Shown here: in pieces, positions 45,169 to 53,550 of the stretch
How positions within the stretch are numbered: position 1 is the first letter of the stretch
Layout: every line of letters begins with the position of its first letter
NCBI GenBank assembly: GCA_949299545.1
Contig: CASGAM010000020.1
Span: 1-56,431 of the forward strand
From: an uncultured Prevotellaceae bacterium
GTDB taxonomy: Bacteria > Bacteroidota > Bacteroidia > Bacteroidales > Bacteroidaceae
Length of the DNA stretch: 56,431 nucleotides
Direction of reading: 5' to 3'
Position numbers and translations under genes: made by a program
Notes under the pieces: model-generated
Seen by the model: the letters and a program-made list of their open reading frames with translations, nothing else
What the model was told of the DNA's origin: nothing
Databases searched by the model: none

Positions 45169-45176
45169 CAAATGTA
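45169..45176 (-). promoter_or_regulatory. -7 element for the unknown membrane gene
   Basis: Minus-strand TACATTTG (45176-45169) is an exact TAnnTTTG match about 20 nt before the ATG at 45149. No TTTG element is seen at the expected distance upstream. Confidence 0.55.
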
Positions 45177-45327
45177 CGGATTAAATTCCAGATTTTGGTT
45201 TTAATGGAAGACAAATTGCTCTGCTGTCTTGTTTGTCGTCGGTATGACTGTCGATGCAGAGGCAGTTCGGCAGCTTCTCTGCTTTTATTTTTTCGGGCGG
45301 AACAAATATCATGTTTTTTACATGCTT

Positions 45328-45411
45328 ATGAATTCTTTATAACAAGCCTTGTTTTATATAAAAGAAAGTTTTTTATATTTAAAAGAAGTCTTGTTTTATA
45401 TAAAACAAACC
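45328..45411 (+). repeat. Array of four 21-bp iterons with an 18-bp palindrome
   Basis: Units start at 45328, 45349, 45370 and 45391. Units 2 and 4 match at 18 of 21 positions, units 2 and 3 at 15 of 21, and unit 1 matches unit 4 at 14 of 21. The last unit contains the perfect palindrome TTGTTTTATATAAAACAA (45391-45408). A 21-bp period equals two helical turns, so proteins bound to each unit would line up on one DNA face. It lies about 245 bp before groES and 180 bp before the divergent membrane gene. Confidence 0.6.
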
Positions 45412-45555
45412 TTATTATAAACATTAGTGCAGATAAGAGGCAGGAAACTGTTCGCAGACAATAATCTTGTATTAATGTGTCGGGATGTAATGTGACAAGG
45501 ATGTTGGATAAGGCGGAATGGATGGCAGAATTTTATGTGCCACATTGTTTGTGTA

Positions 45556-45580
45556 ATGACATTATGTCATATATCGCGCG
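45556..45580 (+). promoter_or_regulatory. Inverted repeat and TGGCACG element before groES
   Basis: ATGACAT-T-ATGTCAT (45556-45570) is a perfect 7-bp inverted repeat. It is followed by TGGCACG (45574-45580), identical to the sigma-54 -24 core. At the -12 position, 4 bp further on, the sequence is TCGT instead of TTGC, so the match is partial. Together they look like an operator and a core element about 80-100 bp before groES, but the assignment is weak. Confidence 0.3.
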
Positions 45581-45656
45581 TCTGGCACGTTTTTCGTATG
45601 AATAGCGGCAGACGTTGAAATCCAATTTGGAAGTTAAATTTAAAAACAGATAGATT

Positions 45657-45929
45657 ATGAACATTAAACCATTGGCAGACCGGGTTCTCATTGAACCGGC
45701 ACCAGCAGAGACTAAAACAGTAGGTGGCATCATTATTCCGGATACGGCTAAGGAAAAACCGTTGCAGGGAACAATCGTTGCAGTCGGTAACGGGACAAAA
45801 GACGAAGAGATGGTGCTTAAAGTAGGTGATACCGTGCTTTACGGAAAGTACGCAGGTACTGAAGTGGAATTTGAAGGTAATAAATACCTGATTATGCGCC
45901 AAAGCGATGTTGTGGCTATTTTAGGCTGA
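45657..45929 (+). CDS. groES: Co-chaperonin GroES
   Basis: A 90-aa co-chaperonin that caps the GroEL ring in the cytosol. It opens [17 protein letters not shown], has the mobile loop [18 protein letters not shown], and ends [13 protein letters not shown]. The length is normal for Bacteroidota. groEL follows after 95 bp on the same strand and the two are surely one operon. The region upstream has unusual repeats; see the iteron entry. Confidence 0.97.
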   Translation: MNIKPLADRVLIEPAPAETKTVGGIIIPDTAKEKPLQGTIVAVGNGTKDEEMVLKVGDTVLYGKYAGTEVEFEGNKYLIMRQSDVVAILG

Positions 45930-46012
45930 TTCTGAGGCGCTTTAAATCGGGCATTATAAACAGGCGTAGCAAGAAACGTCGGTGTATCCTTATTTTTTAA
46001 AGAACAATATAA

Positions 46013-47662
<1,650 letters not shown>

Positions 47663-48043
47663 TTTGTGTCTGAACAATAAAGTTATATAATAATATTATC
47701 CCCTTGTTGCTTACCTCGTGCTGAAATATGCAGAGAAAGGAACAAGGGGATTGTTGTATTGTGATGTTTCTTTTGTGTGGCTCTGTTTCCCGGAACTGGC
47801 ATTTTGTTTCTTCCAATATGTCTTAAGGTTTCCGGAATTTGCAGTTACCTCAGTGGGCTGCCTGCTTTCCTACCATAATTCGTTCCAGGAATTGATGTTC
47901 GAGTCGCCGGAGACGTTGTTATGTATTTCGTTGTCGACTTTAATGTTCGAAGTATTGCTTGTCGCCAAGATATTGGCTGGTGAAAGCCGGATAATGCTTA
48001 TGCCGGGTGTTTGATATTTTTTCATAAAAGCCTTCTGGATAAA
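47663..48043. other. Convergent gap after groEL
   Basis: About 380 bp. It carries the groEL hairpin (47698-47751). A 98-codon plus-strand frame (47718-48014) overlaps that hairpin, is hydrophobic and Cys/Leu-rich in a way typical of chance, and has no start context; I do not regard it as a gene. Confidence 0.6.
47698..47751 (+). terminator. Hairpin downstream of groEL
   Basis: ATCCCCTTGTT (47698-47708) and AACAAGGGGAT (47741-47751) are perfect 11-bp arms separated by 32 nt. The sequence after is T-rich but broken (TGTTGTATTGTG). It starts 35 nt after the groEL stop. Confidence 0.55.
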
Positions 48044-50665
48044 TCATTTGTTAACCACTATTGTTTTGCCGCTTATGATATAGATGCCGGGCTTTAGGTT
48101 GGCGCGGTCAGTGTCTCCCATTTTTATGCCGGTAATACTGTAAATTGGTTCTATACCGTTTGTTCTTATGCTCGTCTCGGAGATGGAGGTTGTTCCACTG
48201 ACAGGAAGGATTAACCGGTTTGCTTCTGCCGGTGCGGTGATGACCGGTACTTCTTCCATGTCGATGTAGGCTCTGTTGGCGCCCAATGAACACCCGGTTC
48301 CGCATTTGACAACAGTGTTGTCTGACAGCAGGTATTTTCCTTCGAGCATCTCGGCTGAGGCTTCGTCTGCCGCAAACACGCCATACAGTCCGTTCGCATG
48401 TAACGGGGCGGTCTGGGTGGCGCCGCTGTAAGCCAAGATTACGGCTTCAGCTTCAGCCTGGAACAAATAGGGCTCTCCGGCTTCCAGCATGTCTGTTGGT
48501 GCTAAGACCAACTGTGCCGGCTCGTTGTTGGCATCTAATGTTTTTCCTTCTATGCGGTAGAACGTGGCTCCGGTAAAATCTTTCGCCCGTACAGCTTGCG
48601 GAAGGCAGATTGTACCGAAACAGCCGGTTGTGGTCGGACGCCGGTAGCCGGTCGTAACGGGGAAGGTTTGGGTTAAGATGTATCCGTAATTTACGGAATA
48701 GGCGCCGAATGTACTGCCGTTGAATGCTATCGCCCTTACCGTTGAACCGTCGTTTATTTGCCATCTGCCTTCCTCTGTATTATAATCCCATTTGTATGGG
48801 GTATCTTGAAGTTTGACGTCAGCACTGGAAATATAGGCGATATATTGTCCGTCTGCTGATTTGATGCCTTCTTCCGGTGCTTGCGGGTTGGCATACCAGC
48901 TGATAGATGCCGGGTCTGACGTTGTTATGGCTTTGCCGTTGACCAGATATACCTGTTCAGCCTTTAACTTATTGTTTGTAGATTGTGCTGCCACGGCATA
49001 ATTTGTACCGTTGTAGCTTGCTACAAAAGCCATGGGAGCGGATCTGCCGGTGTTGATGACTGTCAGTGTGTACGAGGTTGAAGCTGACGAGAAAGCAGCC
49101 GTCTCGGCAAGGAAAGCCGTAATGGTGGTAGTTCCGGTAGATATTAACACAATGTTGCCTTCAGCGTCTGTTTGGGCGACGGCTCTGTCAGACGATGCAT
49201 AGGTGACGCTACCGTCAGAGTTTGTATGTAAGGTAGGGAAGGTATTGACAACATTCTCATTGATGTCTGCCGTGCAGGTCGTCTGGCTCCATGATAATTC
49301 AGGTATGGCCAGGTTTGAGACGTTTTCTATATCTTCCCAACTGCGGATTGCGATGCAAGGCTGTTCGTCAACTGGTAGCAAGAGGCCGCTCACATCTGCC
49401 AGCGCCGGCCAGTATTGTCCTGAAGACAGAATGCCAAAACGGTCGTATAGTCGGATCTGTTGCCCGGTTGACGGTTGGACAAGATATTGGTTCCCGTCGA
49501 AAGTTACGTCTTCAATCTTTACCAGCGTGCAGACATAGTCTGCAAGTTCGTCTTGCAGGTCTGCGATGGTGGCTGGTTGTGCCTCAGGTGTTGCTGCGGT
49601 TTCGTGTGATAAGGCTATGTCGTCGCTCTCCGTCAGCATCGGGATGCCCTCCCGGATTTCGTATTTTCCCGTGATTGTTCCGTTGACGATTTCGCCTGTC
49701 ATAAAGTTATTCGTGGAAACTTGCAGGCAAAGGCCGCCCGTGGCGTCTTGCAAATAGATTTCGTCTCTCCATACATGTACGACCGTTGCATCAGTCAGTG
49801 ATAACCTTGCCTGTGTGCCGGGTGTCAGTTCCTTGAAAGCTCGGATGGAACTTATTTCCACTCCTTTTAAATATTCGGCCACGGCCACAGTGCTTGCTTG
49901 TCCGTCCTTTTCTGCAACAGCCTTGAGTGTGGCAGGCGGGGAGATGCGTACAGGAGTATCATAAACAGTGCTTTGTGTTGTCGGTTCGCTGCCATCGAGG
50001 GTATAATAGATTGTTGCGTCATCAGCGGTCTGTATCGTAACATAAAAATCATCATAAAAAGTCCCATTGGGAACGGAGAATGTCGGGCTTTCAATTTGTG
50101 ACACTTCGACATGGCGGAATAACACGATTCTCACGTCCGACTCGTTTACTGTGTTAGCTGCGAACAGACGCCAGTCTTTTCCACTATATGCACATAGCAG
50201 GTTTTGTGACGTTGTTTCACGCATGCCGTTATATTGTCCTTCAATGCAGTCCAGTGACCATTCCGCATCGTTTGTCGGTGTGCCGACAGTTACAATCGAT
50301 GATTTTTCCCAATATAATACCTTTGAAGGGTCGCTGGTGGGTGAGATGCAATAGTTGCCGTTGTCTAGTTTTTTAAAAGTCCATTTTAGAATTTCTGTTA
50401 TTTGCTCGTCGTTTAACGTCCCGTCCAGTATTTCTAATTTTACAGCTTTTGGGCGTTTTTCACTGTTCAACTCCGATGATAAGGCACAACCGGTTGCCAT
50501 CTCATAAATGACGCAAATGTCGTTGTCCGTTACGTCTGAATGTGTTTCAAGTTGTTTCCAGTTTTGTGCGAAAGATTGTGTAAATGAAATGAGAAACAAT
50601 AATACAATAGATATTCTTATTTTTCGTCTATCTGTACTGTTTATTAGTCGTTCAGTGTCCTTCAT
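48044..50665 (-). CDS. Secreted multidomain beta protein, unknown function
   Basis: An 873-aa protein. The signal peptide is the hydrophobic stretch around residues 17-33 (ISIVLLFLISFTQSFAQ), preceded by a basic N-terminus. Residues about 35-180 are unassigned. Then comes a chitobiase/FN3-like module (FSVPNGTFYDDFYVTIQ, IYYTLDGSEPTTQSTVYD), an OB-fold-like DUF5689-type region (SLTDATVVHVWRDEIYLQDATG), a Big-like repeat (YASSDRAVAQTDAEGNIVL), and two further beta domains. It ends with SITGIKMG...LKPGIYIISGKTIVV. No catalytic motif is seen; it is likely a surface or secreted binding/structural protein. Confidence 0.75.
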   Translation of the reverse strand: MKDTERLINSTDRRKIRISIVLLFLISFTQSFAQNWKQLETHSDVTDNDICVIYEMATGCALSSELNSEKRPKAVKLEILDGTLNDEQITEILKWTFKKLDNGNYCISPTSDPSKVLYWEKSSIVTVGTPTNDAEWSLDCIEGQYNGMRETTSQNLLCAYSGKDWRLFAANTVNESDVRIVLFRHVEVSQIESPTFSVPNGTFYDDFYVTIQTADDATIYYTLDGSEPTTQSTVYDTPVRISPPATLKAVAEKDGQASTVAVAEYLKGVEISSIRAFKELTPGTQARLSLTDATVVHVWRDEIYLQDATGGLCLQVSTNNFMTGEIVNGTITGKYEIREGIPMLTESDDIALSHETAATPEAQPATIADLQDELADYVCTLVKIEDVTFDGNQYLVQPSTGQQIRLYDRFGILSSGQYWPALADVSGLLLPVDEQPCIAIRSWEDIENVSNLAIPELSWSQTTCTADINENVVNTFPTLHTNSDGSVTYASSDRAVAQTDAEGNIVLISTGTTTITAFLAETAAFSSASTSYTLTVINTGRSAPMAFVASYNGTNYAVAAQSTNNKLKAEQVYLVNGKAITTSDPASISWYANPQAPEEGIKSADGQYIAYISSADVKLQDTPYKWDYNTEEGRWQINDGSTVRAIAFNGSTFGAYSVNYGYILTQTFPVTTGYRRPTTTGCFGTICLPQAVRAKDFTGATFYRIEGKTLDANNEPAQLVLAPTDMLEAGEPYLFQAEAEAVILAYSGATQTAPLHANGLYGVFAADEASAEMLEGKYLLSDNTVVKCGTGCSLGANRAYIDMEEVPVITAPAEANRLILPVSGTTSISETSIRTNGIEPIYSITGIKMGDTDRANLKPGIYIISGKTIVVNK

Positions 50666-50696
50666 TATATGATTTTTAGTGTATTTATTGGTTGTA

Positions 50697-50704
50697 CAAA
50701 AATA
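50697..50704 (-). promoter_or_regulatory. -7 element for the 873-aa secreted protein
   Basis: Minus-strand TATTTTTG (50704-50697) is an exact TAnnTTTG match 31 nt before the ATG at 50665. No TTTG element lies at the expected distance upstream. Confidence 0.5.
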
Positions 50705-50908
50705 TACAATTTGTAGATATTTGTTTTGCCTGTCATGGGTTTTTATGTTTCTTTAACAAATCAACAGGATATTAATCATCAATTGTGCGCGTTGGTTTTT
50801 GAAGAACAAATTCGAGGTATAGAAGAGTTTGCTAATACGAGTTATATAAAAACGGGGTTATAGTTATAGTCCTTATTTGGTTGGGTGTCGTCTGTGCTTC
50901 AAAGGAAT

Positions 50909-50943
50909 AAAAAAACGGAACAGTTTCCAACGAAACTGTTCCG
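50909..50943 (-). terminator. Terminator of rprX-rprY
   Basis: On the minus strand CGGAACAGTTTC (50943-50932), a 4-nt loop and GAAACTGTTCCG (50927-50916) form a perfect 12-bp stem followed by seven Ts (50915-50909). It lies about 30 nt after the rprY stop. Confidence 0.9.
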
Positions 50944-50974
50944 GATATAAATGGAATGATTTTACGATATACGA

Positions 50975-51676
50975 TTATTCTTCATCTGTCGGGACAATCA
51001 GGCGGTAGCCTTTTCCGTGTACATTATTGATTTCTATTGATGGATCGTCCTTCAGGTGTTTACGTAGTTTTGTAATATAAACGTCCATGCTTCTTGCATT
51101 GAAGTAGTTGTCGTCAATCCAGATGGTTTTTAGGGCTAACTCCCTTTGAAGTACATCGTTGGCATGGGCACATAGCAGTGAAAGCAGTTCACTCTCCTTC
51201 GTTGTTAGTTTGGTCTGTTTGTCACCAATTGCTAATATTTGACGTTGTGTATCAAACGTAAATTTACCAAGTTTGTACATATTGGTTTCTTTGTTCTTTT
51301 TACCTCTGACTCTTCGTAAAATGGCTTCCATGCGGAATACGAGTTCTTCCATGGAGAACGGCTTAGTGATGTAATCGTCTGCTCCAATTTTAAAGCCGTC
51401 AAAAATATCTTCTTTCAGGTTTTTCGCTGTCAGGAAAATGATAGGGATTTCGGCATTGACCTGCCGGATTTCATTAGCCAGCGCGAAACCGTCTTTTTTA
51501 GGCATCATGACGTCTAACACGCACATGTCATATTTACTTTTCAAGAAAGCCTTATAACCGGCTTCTCCATCCGGATAAAGTTCTGCGTCGTATCCTTTGG
51601 CCTGAAGATATTCTCTCAAGAGCATACCTAAACTCTCGTCATCCTCACACAATAAAATTCTCAATTTGTCTTCCAT
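50975..51676 (-). CDS. rprY: OmpR-family response regulator RprY
   Basis: A 233-aa response regulator. The receiver domain (1-120) has the acidic pair in LLCEDDESLG, the phosphoacceptor Asp in DMCVLDVMMPKKDGF, the Thr in IIFLTAKN and the Lys in DDYITKPFSMEELVF. The winged-helix DNA-binding domain follows (about 130-230), with TKLTTKESELLSLL, DNYFNARSMDVYITKLRKHL and NVHGKGYRL. It resembles RprY, the Bacteroides regulator paired with RprX. Known RprY proteins are linked to stress and envelope responses, but the regulon is not deducible here. It follows rprX by 5 bp in one operon. Confidence 0.92.
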   Translation of the reverse strand: MEDKLRILLCEDDESLGMLLREYLQAKGYDAELYPDGEAGYKAFLKSKYDMCVLDVMMPKKDGFALANEIRQVNAEIPIIFLTAKNLKEDIFDGFKIGADDYITKPFSMEELVFRMEAILRRVRGKKNKETNMYKLGKFTFDTQRQILAIGDKQTKLTTKESELLSLLCAHANDVLQRELALKTIWIDDNYFNARSMDVYITKLRKHLKDDPSIEINNVHGKGYRLIVPTDEE

Positions 51677-51681
51677 AATTC

Positions 51682-53217
51682 TTAATTATTTAATGTTAAT
51701 AATGTTATTATAAATTTAGTTCCATGGCCATAATCGCTTTCTGCACGAATCACTCCTTTTTGCAGACTAACAATCTTTTTTACATACGCGAGCCCTAGGC
51801 CGAATCCTTTTACATCGTGTTTGTTTCCGGTATGGACTCTGTAGAATTTATCAAAGATACGTTTCAAATCGTCTTTTTGTATTCCGATACCGTTGTCTTC
51901 TATAGAGATGTTTATTTTGTTGTTTACATTCCATGTGCGGACAGTCAGATGGAGTTCAACGTCATCTCTTTTATATTTTACAGCATTGTCCATCAGGTTG
52001 AATATCACATTTGTAAAATGCATCTCATCTACATATATCATTGCATTCTTTGCCTGAAGATCCATAGAGATGCTGCCACCGTTTTGTGATACTTTCAGGT
52101 TGAATGTTTTGACGACGCCTTCAAGTAATTTGTTGGCATCCAGCTCTTTTTGTTTAAACGCTATGTTATCACGGTCATAGAGTGACATTTGCAGGACTTT
52201 TTCTACTTGAAAACGCAATCGTTTTGTTTCGTCGTTGATGACCCTTGAGAGGTTTTCATACATAGCCTCGCTTTTATTGATTGATTTGTCGCTCAGCATT
52301 TGTGCAGCCAGCGAAATTGAAGATATTGGGGTTTTGAATTCATGTGTCATGTTGTTAATGAAGTCATTTTTCATTTCAGTTACTTTCTTCTGTCTGAAGA
52401 TGACATAAATAGTAAATACGAACGTGACGAAGAGTATGATTGTAAAAGCTAGAGCGGGTATCATCATGCGTGCCGTCCCCATAAGATATGCGTTCATGTC
52501 AGGAAAGTGGATCTTGACGATGCCCATTTTGTTGTAGGGGTCGTTCCTGAATAATATTTGGGAGTAAGAATAGGTTTCTCCTTTTTCTTCGTAATCAGGA
52601 CAGCGGTAGACTTCACGGCCATCGCTTGTGGATACCGTAAAATGGTATGGGATGCTGATACCGTTATTTTCTAAAGCATAGCGTATATCTTGATCTAACA
52701 ATTTGAAGTTTATACGTTGTTCAAGTGGTTTGTCGCTGGCCGTATAGAGGATGCTGTAAACGACTTCGTCAAGTAGTCCTTTTTGGTAGACATAGGCATT
52801 TTTGATGTGTTCGCGAAAGCTTTTTGATGCTTCAGATATTGAGTTTGCGCTTTTCAGACGCAATACTTTCGGTATGGCTGATGGGTGCTTTATTTTTGTT
52901 TGCAACTCAAAAATGGTTGTTTGTCCGGAAACTCCATATTTCGTAGTATTGCCAAACATTTTGCTGGAAACAACTGTTAACTGCATCGAGTCGTTTCTTT
53001 CGTGCATCGTTTCATTGGAAATCTTTTCTAAATACCTGAATGTTTCATTCTGCTCCAGATTGCGGGATGCTTGATCCAGACTCCGCATTACGGACTCGTC
53101 AAATTGCTCTTTTCGCATTTTGACCATTTGATTGATGTATTTCATCTGCAAAAAAAGAAGTCCTAAAAAAGAAACTCCTATTATAATGCTTACTATGATG
53201 ATGGTAACCTTTTTCAT
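51682..53217 (-). CDS. rprX: Sensor histidine kinase RprX
   Basis: I start at ATG 53217 (MKKVTIIIVSIIIGVSF), giving 511 aa; an upstream in-frame codon at 53247 would add 10 atypical residues and lie upstream of the -7 element. TM1 is about residues 5-25, a periplasmic sensor domain runs about 30-265, and TM2 about 270-295. The HisKA domain has the phosphoacceptor His in NNMTHEFKTPISSISLA. The ATPase domain has VIFNLMDNAVKYKR, IEDNGIGIQKDDLKRIF and KGFGLGLAYVKKIV. The partner is RprY, encoded 5 bp downstream. Confidence 0.93.
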   Translation of the reverse strand: MKKVTIIIVSIIIGVSFLGLLFLQMKYINQMVKMRKEQFDESVMRSLDQASRNLEQNETFRYLEKISNETMHERNDSMQLTVVSSKMFGNTTKYGVSGQTTIFELQTKIKHPSAIPKVLRLKSANSISEASKSFREHIKNAYVYQKGLLDEVVYSILYTASDKPLEQRINFKLLDQDIRYALENNGISIPYHFTVSTSDGREVYRCPDYEEKGETYSYSQILFRNDPYNKMGIVKIHFPDMNAYLMGTARMMIPALAFTIILFVTFVFTIYVIFRQKKVTEMKNDFINNMTHEFKTPISSISLAAQMLSDKSINKSEAMYENLSRVINDETKRLRFQVEKVLQMSLYDRDNIAFKQKELDANKLLEGVVKTFNLKVSQNGGSISMDLQAKNAMIYVDEMHFTNVIFNLMDNAVKYKRDDVELHLTVRTWNVNNKINISIEDNGIGIQKDDLKRIFDKFYRVHTGNKHDVKGFGLGLAYVKKIVSLQKGVIRAESDYGHGTKFIITLLTLNN

Positions 53218-53222
53218 GTTGG

Positions 53223-53230
53223 CAAATATA
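53223..53230 (-). promoter_or_regulatory. -7 element only 5 nt from the rprX ATG
   Basis: Minus-strand TATATTTG (53230-53223) is an exact TAnnTTTG match ending 5 nt before ATG 53217. If used, transcription would begin at or very near the start codon, giving a leaderless message. Confidence 0.4.
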
Positions 53231-53452
53231 AGTAACCCTTTTGACAATTAAACTGGCTTTTGCAATTAACCTTATCAGGATTTAACATTATTAACTTGAT
53301 ATGATATTAAAATGAATTATATAAGCAAATAAATAATGATTTAATTTAAAATGGTCGGTTGGGTTTATATCGGATTTCCTTGAATATTTTAACGCGGAAA
53401 ATATTATTATCACTTTTTACGGTATGCACTTATTGGAGCAAGATTAAAATGC

Positions 53453-53489
53453 AGTAATGAGACCAGGATTATTTCCGAGTCTCATTACT
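53453..53489 (-). terminator. 11-bp hairpin downstream of the EF-G2-like gene
   Basis: AGTAATGAGAC (53453-53463) and GTCTCATTACT (53479-53489) are perfect arms with a 15-nt loop, about 60 nt after the stop. The T-run on the minus strand is short and interrupted. Confidence 0.5.
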
Positions 53490-53517
53490 AAATTTGCATA
53501 TTCAATAGTGTATGCAA

Positions 53518-53549
53518 CAGTATTGCCACTCCTCCTGTTGGCAATATTG
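53518..53549 (-). terminator. Imperfect hairpin abutting the EF-G2-like stop
   Basis: CAGTATTGCCA (53518-53528) and TGGCAATATTG (53539-53549) pair over 11 bp with one mismatch and a 10-nt loop, directly after the stop codon. No T-run follows. Confidence 0.35.
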
Positions 53550-53550
53550 T

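Larger units (their letters stand above)
45150..45656. other. Divergent regulatory region before groES
   Basis: About 507 bp. It contains the -7 element for the membrane gene, an array of 21-bp iterons with an 18-bp palindrome (45328-45411), a 7-bp inverted repeat (45556-45570) and a sigma-54-like -24 element (45574-45580). I see no CIRCE operator and no clear TAnnTTTG promoter for groES. Confidence 0.6.
50666..50974. other. Intergenic region, rprY to the 873-aa gene
   Basis: About 310 bp. It holds the -7 element of the 873-aa gene (50697-50704) and the rprY terminator (50909-50943). No other structure is seen. Confidence 0.6.
53218..53550. other. Gap between the EF-G2-like gene and rprX
   Basis: About 330 bp of AT-rich DNA between two minus-strand genes. 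It holds the rprX -7 element next to its ATG and two hairpins beyond the EF-G2-like stop. Nothing else is recognisable. Confidence 0.6.

Noticed and set aside
44299-45171. 290-codon alternative frame overlapping the unknown membrane gene
   Set aside because: His/Arg-rich out-of-frame reading of a clear multi-helix membrane protein; the latter has the better start and promoter.
45150-45656. CIRCE/HrcA operator before groES
   Set aside because: The CIRCE sequence (TTAGCACTC-N9-GAGTGCTAA) is not present.
47718-48014. 98-codon plus-strand frame after groEL
   Set aside because: Overlaps the groEL hairpin; composition fits chance.
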